Shown: positions 7,737 to 17,442, counted from the stretch's first letter. The stretch is DNA of 64,000 bases from Verrucosispora sp. WMMD573 (GCF_027497175.1 NZ_CP114901.1:4712001-4776000), one strand, 5' to 3'. Numbers and translations are program-made. Notes: generated by a model from the letters alone, not told the origin.

Positions 7737-7819
7737 CCGTTCAGCGGATTTCCCGCGCACCACGCGCACATCTGCTCGATGCGGCGCGCTTCCGCTTGGT
7801 ACTGTGCGTCACTGGTCAT
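7733..7819 (-). CDS. Small ORF (28 aa) translationally coupled to pabB
   Basis: MTSDAQYQAEARRIEQMCAW then CAGNPLNG: a short helical peptide with a CAWC dicysteine, ending in a TGA that overlaps pabB's ATG by 4 nt. It starts at ATG 7819 or at 7828 (adding MVH). No strong ribosome site is seen. The overlap and the non-random composition favour a real leader peptide or small protein; function is unknown. Confidence 0.45.
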   Translation of the reverse strand: MTSDAQYQAEARRIEQMCAWCAGNPLNG

Positions 7820-7859
7820 GTGAACCATGACACAGTGCCCCCACAGTCCGGAGAACCCG

Positions 7860-8060
7860 ATGTGCCAGCACCAACCCACCTGTCCCTCCGCCGAAGCCAC
7901 CGACCGGGAAGCCGCCAGGGTCATCGCCTGCTTCCGTGAACAGGGCTGGAGCCTGCTCTGCAACGGAGTCATCGTCTTCGAGGACACCGGCGAGCTGCTG
8001 CCCGACGGCAGCAGCATCGCACCGCACCGAGGCCCCGCCCGACACGCCCTCGCCGCCTGA
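7860..8060 (+). CDS. DUF5999 family small protein
   Basis: 66 aa, starting MCQHQPTCPSAEATDREAAR and continuing with GWSLLCNGVIVFEDTGELLP and an APHRGPAR tail, the pattern of the actinobacterial DUF5999 family. Four cysteines, two of them in a CxxxxxxC spacing near the N-terminus, hint at metal binding. ATG 7860 has GGAGA 7 nt upstream and matches the usual family start; an in-frame ATG at 7827 is less likely. Function unknown. It diverges from the pabB small ORF. Confidence 0.8.
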   Translation: MCQHQPTCPSAEATDREAARVIACFREQGWSLLCNGVIVFEDTGELLPDGSSIAPHRGPARHALAA

Positions 8061-8160
8061 GGCGACATCACGATCCGTCACGACGTCTTTCCCGCGCCGA
8101 CCCAGGCTAGTCCCCCGGTCAGGGACGGCCACGACCAGGTCGGCGCGGTACCGGGCCCGG

Positions 8161-10983
8161 TCAGCTCTCGTACGCCTGCGGCGACGGGCACGAGCAAACC
8201 AGGTTCCGGTCGCCGTACCCGCCGTCGACCCGACGTACCGGCGGCCAGTACTTCCCCACCCGGTCCACCCCGGCCGGCCACGCGCCCACCGACCTCGGGT
8301 ACGGATGCGGCCAGTCGTCCGCGCCGACCATCGCCGCCGTGTGCGGCGCGTTGGCGAGCGGATTGTCCCCGGCCGGCCACGCACCCGAACCCACCTTGTC
8401 GATCTCCGCCCGGATGGCGATCATCGCGTCGCAGAACCGGTCCAACTCGGCCAGGTCCTCGCTCTCGGTCGGTTCCACCATCAGCGTCCCCGCCACCGGG
8501 AACGACATCGTCGGCGCGTGGAACCCGTAGTCGATGAGCCGCTTGGCCACATCGTCGACGCTCACCCCGGTCGCCTTCGTCACCGGCCGCAGATCCAGGA
8601 TGCACTCGTGCGCGACCAGACCCTTGTTGCCCGCGTACAGCACCGGGAAGTGCTCCCGCAGCCGCGCCGCCACGTAGTTGGCCGCCAGCACCGCCATCCC
8701 GGTCGCCCGGGCCAGACCGTCGGCGCCCATCATCCGCAGGTACGCCCACGGGATCGGCAGGATCCCCGCCGACCCGTACCGGGCCGCCGCGATCGCCGGC
8801 CGCCCGTCCACCGGCGCACCGGCCGGATCGCCCGGCAGAAACGGCGCCAGATGCGCCCGCACCGCCACCGGACCCACCCCCGGACCACCACCGCCGTGCG
8901 GAATGCAGAACGTCTTGTGCAGGTTCAGGTGCGACACATCCGCCCCGAACCGGCCCGGCCGGGCGTAGCCGACCAACGCGTTCAGGTTCGCCCCGTCGAC
9001 GTACACCTGCCCACCGGCGTCGTGCACCTTCGCGCACAGCGACGCGATACCCGTCTCGTACACCCCGTGCGTCGACGGATACGTCACCATGATCGCCGCC
9101 AGGGTGTCCCGATGCGCGTCGATCTTCGCGTCCAGGTCGACCAGGTCGACGTTGCCGTCGGCGTCGCAGCCGACCACCACCACCCGCATCCCCGCCATCA
9201 CCGCGCTGGCCGCGTTGGTGCCGTGCGCCGACGACGGGATCAGACACACGTCGCGGTGCCGCTCACCCCGGCTGCGGTGCCACGCCCGGATCGCCAGCAG
9301 CCCGGCCAACTCGCCCTGCGAACCGGCGTTGGGCTGCACACTGACCGCGTCGTAGCCGGTGAGCTCCGCCAGCCACCCCTCCAACTGGCCGACCAACTCC
9401 CGGTAGCCGGCGGTCTGCTCCGCCGGCGCCAACGGGTGGATGTTCGCGAACTCGGCCCAGCTCACCGGCTCCATCTCGGTGGTGGCGTTCAGCTTCATCG
9501 TGCACGACCCCAGCGGGATCATGCCCCGGTCCAGGGCGTAGTCGAAATCCGCCAGCCGACGCAGGTACCGCAGCATCGCCGTCTCCGACCGGTGCGCACG
9601 GAACACCGGATGGGTGAGGAAATCACTGGTGCGGGCCAGCTCGGCCGGCAACACCTCGGGCACCTCGGCGTCGACACCGTCGACACCGAACGCCGCCCAC
9701 ACCACCGCCAGCTGCTCGACCGTGGTGGTCTCGTCGCAGGACACACCGACCCGGTCGGCGTCGACCAGCCGCAGGTTCACCCCACGCCGCCGCGCCTCGG
9801 CAACCACCTGCCCGGCCCGGCCCGGCACCCGCGCCGTCACCGTGTCGAAGAACGCGACGTCGGCGACCTCGACCCCACCGGCACGCAACCCGGCGGCCAG
9901 CCGGGCCGCCATCCGATGGGTACGGGCCGCGATCTCCCGCAGCCCGTCCGGGCCGTGGTACACGGCATACATGCCGGCCATCACGGCCAGCAGCACCTGC
10001 GCGGTACAGATGTTGCTTGTCGCCTTCTCCCGCCGGATGTGCTGCTCGCGGGTCTGCAACGCCAACCGGTACGCTGCCGCGCCGGCCGCGTCCCGGGACA
10101 CCCCGACCAGCCGGCCCGGCAGCATCCGCTCCAGACCGGCCCGCACCGCCAGGTAGCCGGCGTGTGGCCCACCGAACCCCATCGGCACCCCGAACCGCTG
10201 GGTGGTGCCGGCGGCGATGTCCGCGCCGATCTCCCCCGGCGGCCGCAGCACCGTCAACGCCAACAGGTCCGCCGCCACCGTCACCAACGCGCCCGCCGCA
10301 TGCGCGGCCTCGACGAGCGGGACGTGGTCCCGCACCGCCCCGGACGCCCCCGGATACTGCAGGTGCAGCCCGAAGAACTCCGCCGGCAACGGCTGCGCGT
10401 CCAGATCCAACACCCGCACCTCGATACCGAGCGGCTCCGCCCGGCCGGCGATCACCGCGATGGTCTGCGGCAGAGCGTCGGCGTCGACCACGTACACCCG
10501 GCTGCCGCTCTTCGACGCCCGCCGCGCCAGTGTCATCGCCTCCGCCGCCGCGGTGCCCTCGTCGAGCATCGACGCGTTCGCGGTGCCCAGCCCGGTCAGA
10601 TCCGACACCACGGTCTGGAAGTTCAGCAGCGCCTCCAGCCGACCCTGGCTGATCTCCGGCTGATACGGCGTGTACGCCGTGTACCAGGCCGGATTCTCCA
10701 ACACGTTGCGGCGGATCACCGCCGGGGTGTGGGTGCCGTGGTACCCCAACCCGATCATGGAGACGGCGACCGTGTTACGGGCCGCCAGGGCCCGCAGCTC
10801 CGCCAGCGTGTCGTGCTCGCTGGCCGGCGGCGGCAGGTCCAGCCGGCCGTGCCAGCGGATCACCTCGGGAATGGCCGCGTCCATCAACTCGTCGATCGAG
10901 GCGTACCCGACGGCGTCCAACATGCGGCGCTCGTCGTCGGGGCCGGGACCGATGTGACGGTCGGCGAACTGCTCGGCGGTCAT
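8161..10983 (-). CDS. gcvP: Glycine dehydrogenase (decarboxylating), P-protein
   Basis: 940 aa, the normal length for the single-chain P-protein of the glycine cleavage system. It decarboxylates glycine using pyridoxal phosphate and passes the aminomethyl group to lipoyl-GcvH. The start [20 protein letters not shown] is typical, with AGGAG before ATG 10983. The PLP lysine sits in [18 protein letters not shown] near residue 690. The leader contains a glycine riboswitch, so expression should follow glycine. gcvH lies 6.7 kb away at 17661 on the same strand; gcvT is not in the window. Confidence 0.97.
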   Translation of the reverse strand: MTAEQFADRHIGPGPDDERRMLDAVGYASIDELMDAAIPEVIRWHGRLDLPPPASEHDTLAELRALAARNTVAVSMIGLGYHGTHTPAVIRRNVLENPAWYTAYTPYQPEISQGRLEALLNFQTVVSDLTGLGTANASMLDEGTAAAEAMTLARRASKSGSRVYVVDADALPQTIAVIAGRAEPLGIEVRVLDLDAQPLPAEFFGLHLQYPGASGAVRDHVPLVEAAHAAGALVTVAADLLALTVLRPPGEIGADIAAGTTQRFGVPMGFGGPHAGYLAVRAGLERMLPGRLVGVSRDAAGAAAYRLALQTREQHIRREKATSNICTAQVLLAVMAGMYAVYHGPDGLREIAARTHRMAARLAAGLRAGGVEVADVAFFDTVTARVPGRAGQVVAEARRRGVNLRLVDADRVGVSCDETTTVEQLAVVWAAFGVDGVDAEVPEVLPAELARTSDFLTHPVFRAHRSETAMLRYLRRLADFDYALDRGMIPLGSCTMKLNATTEMEPVSWAEFANIHPLAPAEQTAGYRELVGQLEGWLAELTGYDAVSVQPNAGSQGELAGLLAIRAWHRSRGERHRDVCLIPSSAHGTNAASAVMAGMRVVVVGCDADGNVDLVDLDAKIDAHRDTLAAIMVTYPSTHGVYETGIASLCAKVHDAGGQVYVDGANLNALVGYARPGRFGADVSHLNLHKTFCIPHGGGGPGVGPVAVRAHLAPFLPGDPAGAPVDGRPAIAAARYGSAGILPIPWAYLRMMGADGLARATGMAVLAANYVAARLREHFPVLYAGNKGLVAHECILDLRPVTKATGVSVDDVAKRLIDYGFHAPTMSFPVAGTLMVEPTESEDLAELDRFCDAMIAIRAEIDKVGSGAWPAGDNPLANAPHTAAMVGADDWPHPYPRSVGAWPAGVDRVGKYWPPVRRVDGGYGDRNLVCSCPSPQAYES

Positions 10984-11066
10984 GGGCGCTCCTGCGAGGG
11001 GCGGGGGGTCGACAGGTCGGCCCTCCCCCTCTGTCACACCCCGCGGGCGCTCCACAGTGCCTGACC

Positions 11067-11155
11067 CGACGTGGTCCTTCTGCCTGAGAGGTTCCGGGGA
11101 GGATTTGCCCCTTCGGCGCCGTCCCGGCTGTCGCCAGGCGGTCTCTCCCACGTCG
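11067..11155 (-). ncRNA. Glycine riboswitch (single aptamer) upstream of gcvP
   Basis: On the minus strand the leader reads GTGGGAGAGACC, GCCGAAGGGGCAA, then CCTCTCAGGCAGAAGGACC, the conserved core of the glycine aptamer. An 8-bp P1 helix closes it (CCACGTCG 11148-11155 with CGACGTGG 11067-11074). Only one aptamer is seen. The sequence just 3' (11035-11066) may fold as GTCA...TGAC, as in singlets with a ghost helix. It lies 84 nt before the gcvP start. Confidence 0.92.
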
Positions 11156-11226
11156 GTGCTACCGGCGCGATCAACGCTACCAGCGGGCCTGACGGCCCGC
11201 ACCGAAGCCCCTGACCTGCGCCCCAC

Positions 11227-12099
11227 TCACCCGATCGACGCCGCCGGCGCCGTCGCCGGCCCCACCGGCTGCTCGGCAGCGAGCAGCCGGTCGGCCAGCG
11301 CCGGCAACAGCCGTCCCAGCGGCGCCTGCACCCGCAGGCACGCGTACCCGTCACCGCGGGTCGGCCCCTGGTTGACGATCACGACCGGCACGTTGCGCTT
11401 CGCCGCCCGCAACACGAACCGGCGACCCGACATCACCGTCAACGACGACCCCAGCACCAGCAGCAGCCGGGCCTGCTCCACCGTCGCGAAACACGACTGC
11501 ACCCGCGCCGCCGGCACCGTCTCACCGAAGAACACCACATCCGGCTTGAGCAGCCCGCCGCAGGCCACGCAGTCGACCGTCCGGAACGCCGCCACCTGCG
11601 CGTCAGCGAGATCCACGTCACCGTCCGGGTTGACCGCGGCGGCCTGCCCGGCGAACCCGGGATTGGCCGCCCGCAGCCGCCCGTCCAACTCCGCCCGCGA
11701 CGTCCGACGCCGGCACCCCAGACAGACCACCTCGTCGAGCCGACCGTGCAACTCCGTCACGTCCCGACTACCGGCCGCCGAGTGCAACCCGTCGACGTTC
11801 TGCGTGATGATCCCCGTCACCAGCCCAGCGCGCTGCAGGCGCGTCACCGCCCGGTGCCCGTCGTTGGGGGCCGCACGGGCGATCAACCGCCACCCCAGAT
11901 GACTGCGCGCCCAGTAGCGGCGACGCGCCACCGGATCCGCCAGAAACGTCTGATACGTCATCGGGGTGTGCCGGCGGGCGACACCACTGGGTCCCCGATA
12001 GTCGGGAATGCCGGACTCGGTGGACAACCCGGCGCCGCTGAGTACCACCACCTCACCGGCGGCCACCAGACCCGCCAACGGCTCGATCAGCTCCTGCAC
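11227..12099 (-). CDS. Sir2 family NAD-dependent protein deacylase
   Basis: 290 aa from GTG 12099. Sirtuin motifs run in order: GAGLSTESGIPDYRG (NAD binding), TQNVDGLH, catalytic His in TELHGRL, two zinc Cys pairs (CLGC and CVAC), KPDVVFFGE, and LGSSLTVMSG. A roughly 45-residue insert separates the zinc pairs (RRTSRAELDGRLRAANPGFAG onward), longer than in minimal sirtuins. The start is uncertain: GTG 12156 would add 19 residues, and neither has a clear ribosome site. It follows the DivIVA-like gene by 109 bp in the same direction and may share its transcript with the upstream globins. Confidence 0.9.
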   Translation of the reverse strand: MQELIEPLAGLVAAGEVVVLSGAGLSTESGIPDYRGPSGVARRHTPMTYQTFLADPVARRRYWARSHLGWRLIARAAPNDGHRAVTRLQRAGLVTGIITQNVDGLHSAAGSRDVTELHGRLDEVVCLGCRRRTSRAELDGRLRAANPGFAGQAAAVNPDGDVDLADAQVAAFRTVDCVACGGLLKPDVVFFGETVPAARVQSCFATVEQARLLLVLGSSLTVMSGRRFVLRAAKRNVPVVIVNQGPTRGDGYACLRVQAPLGRLLPALADRLLAAEQPVGPATAPAASIG

Positions 12100-12208
12100 C
12101 CACCCATCGTGCCCCAGCCCCGCCGACGGCGACGAACGCCACCGGCGGCGGTTCACCCCGCCACCAGTGGCACTCACGGCAGCCGCCGCACCGCCGGACG
12201 GGCTCGCG

Positions 12209-12931
12209 TCAGCGCTGCTGATGCCGAGGCAACGACCGGGCCGCCGCCGCTCCCGCCGCCGCCGGCTGCGCACCGATGCGCTCCATCGTCCGGGACAACT
12301 GCTCACTGCCGTCGTCCAGATGCCGCGCCGCCGCCTGCATGTGCGAGATCATCATCTCGCCGTAGATCCGCAGCGCCTCCCGCGCGGCCACCCCGTCGTC
12401 GAACGTCGGCCCCGCCGCCACGTGATAGTCCTGCACCGCCCGCTCCGCCTCCTGACGGGCCTCCTCCACCGCCGCCCGCACATAGCTCTCGTACTGGGTA
12501 CGGGCGTACTCGGCGACCCGCCGCGCGTAGTCGTGCGCCTGGGCGATGATCTGCTCGGCCTCCCGCTGCGCCGCCGAGAGCAGATTCACCTCCTTGGCCG
12601 CCGGCACCTTCGCCGCCGGCTCCGAACTCGGAATCACCCCGTGCCGGTGCAACTCCACATGATCGTTGAGCCGCTCATTCTCCGCCCGCAGATTCGCCAC
12701 CTGCGTCGACAGCAAATCCAACTCATCGGCCACCTGCACCCGGAACCGGTCCACGTCGTTCTGGTCGTAACCACGACGCCCGAACGACGACGACCCGAAC
12801 TCCCACCGGCGCACCCGGTCGGCGGTCATCCGCACCTGCACACCACCGGCGACCTGCGCACCGTCGTACCTGCCGACCGGGGTCGCACTCACCGCACCGG
12901 CCCGCCACTCGCGGCCACGAGGCTCACTCAC
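12209..12931 (-). CDS. DivIVA-domain coiled-coil protein
   Basis: 240 aa. After a 35-residue lead, RRWEFGSSSFGRRGYDQNDV gives the membrane-curvature-sensing DivIVA N-terminal motif. Long heptad helices follow (DELDLLSTQVANLRAENERL; REAEQIIAQAHDYARRVAEY). DivIVA/Wag31 relatives mark cell poles and septa in actinobacteria, but this is shorter and distinct from Wag31, so a paralogue with another client is likely. Its GTG start overlaps the flavohemoglobin stop by 4 nt (GTGA), so the two are translationally coupled, an unusual pairing. Confidence 0.85.
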   Translation of the reverse strand: MSEPRGREWRAGAVSATPVGRYDGAQVAGGVQVRMTADRVRRWEFGSSSFGRRGYDQNDVDRFRVQVADELDLLSTQVANLRAENERLNDHVELHRHGVIPSSEPAAKVPAAKEVNLLSAAQREAEQIIAQAHDYARRVAEYARTQYESYVRAAVEEARQEAERAVQDYHVAAGPTFDDGVAAREALRIYGEMMISHMQAAARHLDDGSEQLSRTMERIGAQPAAAGAAAARSLPRHQQR

Positions 12932-14106
12932 CGGGCACCTCCGGAATCGTCAGAGACAGCGGGGCCTCCCACCGCCGTCCGCCACGAGGGGCCGTACCAG
13001 TGCCTACCCAGACCCTCGTGATGCACCTGCCCGGCATGAAAACCGGACCGGGTCAAAGTCGCCACCGTGTGCGACACCATGTCGTCGGAACCACACACGT
13101 ACACCTGCCGGGACCGCCAGTCACCGTCGGCCAGCGCCCGGTCCACCGGATACACGAACTCCCCCGGCCGGTTCAGGTCCAACCCCACCACCTGCGTCAC
13201 CGACAACCACGCGTACGAGGTGACCAACTTCTCCAACGCGTCACCGTCGTAGAACTCGCTGCGCGAACGCGCCCCCACATACACGTCGACCCGACGCCGG
13301 GAACCCTCCGCGGCCACCTGCTCCACCAACGCCTTCAGCGGCGCCCAACCGGTACCACCGGCCAGCAGCAGCAGATCCGCCGAACCCGCCGCCCGCAACG
13401 TCAACCCGTCACCCACCGGAGCGGCCAGATGCACCTGGTCACCCACCGCACACCCATACACCAGCCGCGACGACACCGCACCCCCCGGCGCCGCCCGCAC
13501 ATGCAACTCGACAGTGCCGTCCGCGCGCGGCGCGTTCGCCGGCGAGTAGTACCGCCACGACCGCACCGCCGGATGCGACACCCCGATCGACTGACCCGCG
13601 GTGAACGGCAACAGATACTGCGGGCGCAACGTCAGCACCGCCACGTCGAACGCCCGCCGCTCGTGCCCCACCACCTCCGCCACCCACCACGGTGGACTCG
13701 TCGCCTCAGCGGCCTGCGCCGCCTCGGACATCACCTGCGCCACCAGCCCGTACGCCGCCGTCCAGTCCTGCGCCAACTCGTCGGTCCACTGGTCGGCGAG
13801 GAAATGCCGCAACGTCGCCAGCAACGCCTCCCCCACCGCCGGGTAATGCTCCGCCCGCACCGCGAACTTGCGGTGGTCGACGCCGAGATCCTGCAGGAAA
13901 CCCACCAGCCGGTCCACCTGGTCCACCTGGGACACGATGTGACCGAGCGCGGTCACCAGCCGATCCCGCTGACCCGCCATGTTCGTCGGGAACATCTGCC
14001 GGGTCTCCGGATACGCCAGGAACAGCGTCGAATAGAAGTAGAGCGGCACCTGGTCGCCGTGCGCGGCCACCAGCGACCAGCTCTGCTTGAGCCGGGGCAC
14101 GTCCAC
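12928..14106 (-). CDS. Flavohemoglobin-type globin/FAD/NAD(P) oxidoreductase
   Basis: 392 aa. Globin domain (about 1-135) with Tyr25 at B10 (LYFYSTLFLAYPE) and proximal His87 (VRAEHYPAVGEAL). An FAD domain follows (RYYSPANAP), then an NAD(P) domain (LLLLAGGTGWAPLKALVEQ, YVCGSDDMV). This architecture is that of NO dioxygenases, which turn nitric oxide to nitrate with O2 and NAD(P)H. The globin half is divergent from E. coli Hmp, as in other actinobacterial flavohemoglobins. GTG start, 2 nt after the truncated hemoglobin stop; the end overlaps the DivIVA-like gene. Confidence 0.9.
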   Translation of the reverse strand: MDVPRLKQSWSLVAAHGDQVPLYFYSTLFLAYPETRQMFPTNMAGQRDRLVTALGHIVSQVDQVDRLVGFLQDLGVDHRKFAVRAEHYPAVGEALLATLRHFLADQWTDELAQDWTAAYGLVAQVMSEAAQAAEATSPPWWVAEVVGHERRAFDVAVLTLRPQYLLPFTAGQSIGVSHPAVRSWRYYSPANAPRADGTVELHVRAAPGGAVSSRLVYGCAVGDQVHLAAPVGDGLTLRAAGSADLLLLAGGTGWAPLKALVEQVAAEGSRRRVDVYVGARSRSEFYDGDALEKLVTSYAWLSVTQVVGLDLNRPGEFVYPVDRALADGDWRSRQVYVCGSDDMVSHTVATLTRSGFHAGQVHHEGLGRHWYGPSWRTAVGGPAVSDDSGGAR

Positions 14107-14108
14107 GC

Positions 14109-14507
14109 TCAGGCGCCCGCCTGGTCCCCGCCGGCCACCACCTGGTCCTGCACCTGCGCCAGCACCGCCTGAACGTCGGCGATGATGTCACCCGGCACAC
14201 CCAGCTGCGTCAACGTCGCCGTCAGATGCTCACCAACCTTGACGTAGTGCGCCACCGGAATGTTCAACGGCTGATGCGCCGACGCCAGATCCCGGCCGGT
14301 GTACTCGTTCGGTCCACCCAGCACCACCGTCAGCATCAACGCCAGATGCCGACGCTGCCCCGCCATGTCCACCTCGGCGAAGTAACCGGCAAGCTCCGCA
14401 TCCGCGAGCACCCGGTCGTAGAACAGCTCGACAGCGGCCTTCACCGCCGCCGCCCCGCCGATGCGCTCGTAATGCGGGACCGGAGCGGTCTCCTCGGTAA
14501 CCGTCAC
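14109..14507 (-). CDS. Group I truncated hemoglobin
   Basis: 132 aa. The 2-on-2 globin has YERIGGAAAVKAAVELFYDRV with B10 Tyr30, the proximal His78 in ASAHQPLNI, and HYVKVGEHLTATL. It is most like Mycobacterium HbN, which detoxifies nitric oxide. GTG 14507 is chosen because GGAAGGAAAC lies just upstream and the longer frame to 14678 is not protein-like. It is the first gene of a run with the flavohemoglobin, so both globins should be made together. Confidence 0.92.
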   Translation of the reverse strand: MTVTEETAPVPHYERIGGAAAVKAAVELFYDRVLADAELAGYFAEVDMAGQRRHLALMLTVVLGGPNEYTGRDLASAHQPLNIPVAHYVKVGEHLTATLTQLGVPGDIIADVQAVLAQVQDQVVAGGDQAGA

Positions 14508-14803
14508 GGTTGTTTCCTTCCGTCGTGAGGGGACGCGCGGTGTCAGCGCGCGCAACGACGACCCACCGACACCGGAACCACCCACGGCAGCGGCAGCCAG
14601 CAGACCGTGTCGGACGATAGCGTGCCGCGTCCGCCCCGTCACCGCCGGCCCATAGGAATCCCGGCTACAACCAGACACGAAGAGTCACAAATCTCACGTG
14701 AAACCGTCACACCGAGACAACCGGAACCACACCCACGGTGATCGACCAGGGCCAGCCGAATCTCACCAACGCCACGCCCGAGGACACGACACAGTGGAAC
14801 GAC

Positions 14804-15400
14804 TCAACCCGCCCGCCGCCGGGCCCGCCGCGCGGCCAACTCGTCGCCCACCGCACCACCCTCGGCAACCTCCGACGGCCCCCGCTCCACCGACACCGCC
14901 GCCGGCTCCGCCGGCAGATGCGACAACGAACCCTGGATCTCCTTGAACGCGCCACCGATCGCGATGCCGAACACCCCCTGGCCGCCCTGCAACAGGTCGA
15001 CCACCTCCTCCGGCGAACGACACTCGTAGACCGTCGTCCCATCGGAGATCAACGTGATGCCGGCCAGATCCGCCACCCCACGCGACCGCAACGCCTCGAT
15101 CGCCTTGCGGATGTTCTGCAACGACACCCCGGCATCCAGCAGCCGCTTCACCACCTTCAACACCACCAGGTCGCGAAACGAGTACAACCGCTGCGTGCCG
15201 GAACCCGACGCGTCCCGCACACTCGGCACCACCAGAGCCGTACGCGCCCAGTAATCCAACTGGCGGTAGCTGATCCCCACCGCATGGCAGGCCGTCACAC
15301 CCCGGTACCCCACCGCACCGTCACCGTCAGTTGCCGACCCAGGCATCCCACCCGGCTCACCCGACACCGCACCCTGATCGGAATCCCGCGGCTCGTACAT
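14804..15400 (-). CDS. MerR family transcriptional regulator (Rv1830-like)
   Basis: 198 aa. The MerR winged helix (GVTACHAVGISYRQLDYWAR, then RLYSFRDLVVLKVVKRLLDA) is followed by GVSLQNIRKAIEALRSRG and a C-terminal effector-like domain with GGQGVFGIAIGGAFKEIQGS. Position at the end of the pgsA-garA-gcvH block equals that of M. tuberculosis Rv1830, reported as a regulator of cell-division genes. GGGGAGG lies 8 nt before ATG 15400. A TATAGGGT-like element in the 199-bp upstream gap may be its promoter. Confidence 0.9.
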   Translation of the reverse strand: MYEPRDSDQGAVSGEPGGMPGSATDGDGAVGYRGVTACHAVGISYRQLDYWARTALVVPSVRDASGSGTQRLYSFRDLVVLKVVKRLLDAGVSLQNIRKAIEALRSRGVADLAGITLISDGTTVYECRSPEEVVDLLQGGQGVFGIAIGGAFKEIQGSLSHLPAEPAAVSVERGPSEVAEGGAVGDELAARRARRRAG

Positions 15401-15599
15401 CCGGACAACCTCCCCGTCAGTGCGGTGCCACGCCGCTTTCCGGGACGCGCACCCCTCGACACGGCAACCCTATAGCGACCGCCAGGAGTTACCACGGAGA
15501 AACCGTCGCGACACGCCGCGCATCGACAGCGATGACCATCACCATCACCGACAGTCACCGCCCACGCGGCCTTCCCACCGACACCGGCAGGGCCGAACC

Positions 15600-16064
15600 T
15601 CAGCCGGCGAAATCCTCCGGGCGAACCTGCTCCAGGAACTCCCGGAACTTCTCCACCTCGTCCTCCTGCTCGTCGGGAATCACGATCCCCGCCTCACTGA
15701 GGACCTGCTCCGCACAACGAATCGGCGCACCCACCCGCAACGCCAGAGCGATCGAATCACTCGGCCGAGCCGAAACCCGCACCCCATCACCGATCAACAG
15801 ATCAGCGAAGAACACGTTCTCCTTCAACTCGGTGATCTCCACCGCCCGCAACGGCGCCTTCAACGCCGCCAACACATCCCGCAGAAGATCATGGGTCAAC
15901 GGACGCGCCGGCTTGACACCCTGCTGCTCATAAGCGATCGCCGTCGCCTCGACCGCGCCGATCCAGATCGGCAGATAGCGGTCCCCCTCGACCTCCCTGA
16001 GCAGGACGATCGGCTGGTTACTGGGCAACTCCACCCGAACCCCGACCACGCTCAGCTCGCGCAC
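15600..16064 (-). CDS. Bifunctional nuclease-domain protein (DUF151, Rv1829-like)
   Basis: 154 aa, almost entirely the BFN domain: RELSVVGVRVELPSNQPIVL, LPIWIGAVEATAI, LTHDLLRDVLAALKA and ARPSDSIALALRVGAPI. BFN proteins from plants have RNase/DNase activity; the bacterial role is unclear. An acidic C-terminal tail (PDEQEDEVEKF) follows. GTG 16064 is set by GGAGG 6 nt upstream. It lies between two MerR genes, as Rv1829 does in M. tuberculosis. Confidence 0.9.
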   Translation of the reverse strand: MRELSVVGVRVELPSNQPIVLLREVEGDRYLPIWIGAVEATAIAYEQQGVKPARPLTHDLLRDVLAALKAPLRAVEITELKENVFFADLLIGDGVRVSARPSDSIALALRVGAPIRCAEQVLSEAGIVIPDEQEDEVEKFREFLEQVRPEDFAG

Positions 16065-16237
16065 CGCCGCCTCCGTGTCGTTGTCACCTACGCCGCACCG
16101 CGCCCTTCTCTGCACGGTACACGGACCGCGACACGGCCGTCTCATGCGCTACACGCACCCACAACCGCGCCAGAAGAGGGGTTACCCCCGCAAGCCTACG
16201 CCACTCACCAACCAGCCGATCAGTACGCACACGCGCC

Positions 16238-16993
16238 TCACCGACCCAACGTCGAACGCAACCCCACCCGCACCAACGCCGCATGCAACTGCTGAGACAA
16301 CGCCACCAACTCCCGCGCCGTCTCCGCCGCCCGCGCCCGCGCCGCCGGATCACTCTGCCGCACCAACGGCGCCACCAACTGCGCGAACAAACCGACCTCG
16401 CGATCCGCCGCCGTCCGATAACCCCGCAGATGCCTCGGCTGGAACCCGTACGCAGCCAGACCCGCCACCGCCCGCGCAATGATCAAGGCGTCGCCGTCAT
16501 ACCAACCCGGCGGATCCGACACCACCAACCCGAGCCGCTCCAACTCACCCAACGTCGACTCGTCCAGACCACTACGCGCCACCAACTCGGCACGATCCAA
16601 CCGGACCTGCGCCGACTCGACCGACGCCGCCGCACCACGACCCGGCACCTCACCGTCGGGCCCCACGGCCACCAACGCCGGACGCGACCCCTCCGGCACC
16701 TCACCGTCGGCGTCCCACCGCGCCAACTGCTCACGGATCACCCGCAACGGCAGATACTGATCCCGCTGCGCCGTCAGCACGAACCGCAGCCGCGCCACAT
16801 CGTCCCAGCCGTACTTCCGGTAACCCGCCGCCGTACGCTGCGGCTCCACCAGGCCCTCAGCCTCAAGAAACCGCAACTTCGAAATCGTCACGTCCGGAAA
16901 ATCCGCCCGCAACTGGGCCAGCACCTCGCCGATACTCATCAACGGCCGGGCGCCACCCACCCCGGACGACCTGGAGGCCGCAGGCTCGTTCAC
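16238..16993 (-). CDS. ftsR: MerR family regulator (FtsR / Rv1828-like)
   Basis: 251 aa. The N-terminal winged helix MSIGEVLAQLRADFPDVTIS then KLRFLEAEGLVEPQRTAAGYRKY is the hallmark of the FtsR/Rv1828 group. A second helical region (ALIIARAVAGLAAYGFQPRH) forms the C-terminal domain. In Corynebacterium FtsR activates ftsZ. A short insert rich in Gly/Pro/Glu at about 100-125 is not conserved. The start overlaps the end of garA by 4 nt, so it is translationally coupled to it. Confidence 0.88.
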   Translation of the reverse strand: MNEPAASRSSGVGGARPLMSIGEVLAQLRADFPDVTISKLRFLEAEGLVEPQRTAAGYRKYGWDDVARLRFVLTAQRDQYLPLRVIREQLARWDADGEVPEGSRPALVAVGPDGEVPGRGAAASVESAQVRLDRAELVARSGLDESTLGELERLGLVVSDPPGWYDGDALIIARAVAGLAAYGFQPRHLRGYRTAADREVGLFAQLVAPLVRQSDPAARARAAETARELVALSQQLHAALVRVGLRSTLGR

Positions 16994-17442
16994 CCCCGGC
17001 CGGCCTCACCCTCCGGGCGCGGACCGGCGATGAACACCACCCGGAACTTGCCGATCTGCACCTCGTCACCGTTGCTCAAGGTCGCCGCCTCGACCCGCTC
17101 CCGGTTCACATACGTGCCGTTCAAACTGCCCACGTCCCGCACAGTGAACGTCCCACCATCACGGTGGAACTCCGCATGCCGACGCGACACCGTCACATCG
17201 TCGAGGAAGATGTCACTGTCCGGATGCCGGCCACTGGTCGTCACATCGTGATCCAACAGGAACCGGGCACCCGCGTTCGGCCCCCGCCGGACCACCAGCA
17301 GCGCCATCCCCGGCGGCAGCGAACCGGACATCCGGCTCGGCACCACATCGGTGTCCGGCCCCTCCAGCGCTTCCTCGAGCGAACCGAGATTGAGCGTCGA
17401 CGTGACGTCGAGCGGGGGGAACTCGTCGCCTGGGCGAGTCAT
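16990..17442 (-). CDS. garA: FHA-domain metabolic regulator GarA/OdhI-like
   Basis: 150 aa. The C-terminal two thirds is an FHA domain (GPNAGARFLLDHDVTTSGRH, then SDIFLDDVTVSRRHAEFHRD and GSLNGTYVNRERV). The N-terminal tail carries a DVTSTLNLG threonine motif at the place of the GarA phospho-site ETTS. In mycobacteria and corynebacteria, phosphorylation by Pkn kinases makes this tail bind its own FHA domain, releasing inhibition of 2-oxoglutarate dehydrogenase and effects on glutamate metabolism. ATG 17442 has GAGGTGG upstream. Syntenic with Rv1827. Confidence 0.92.
   Translation of the reverse strand: MTRPGDEFPPLDVTSTLNLGSLEEALEGPDTDVVPSRMSGSLPPGMALLVVRRGPNAGARFLLDHDVTTSGRHPDSDIFLDDVTVSRRHAEFHRDGGTFTVRDVGSLNGTYVNRERVEAATLSNGDEVQIGKFRVVFIAGPRPEGEAGRG

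Noticed and set aside
7936..11064. 1042-codon plus-strand ORF opposite gcvP
   Set aside because: It is an antisense shadow in high-GC sequence; the minus strand encodes an unambiguous gcvP with riboswitch and PLP motif.
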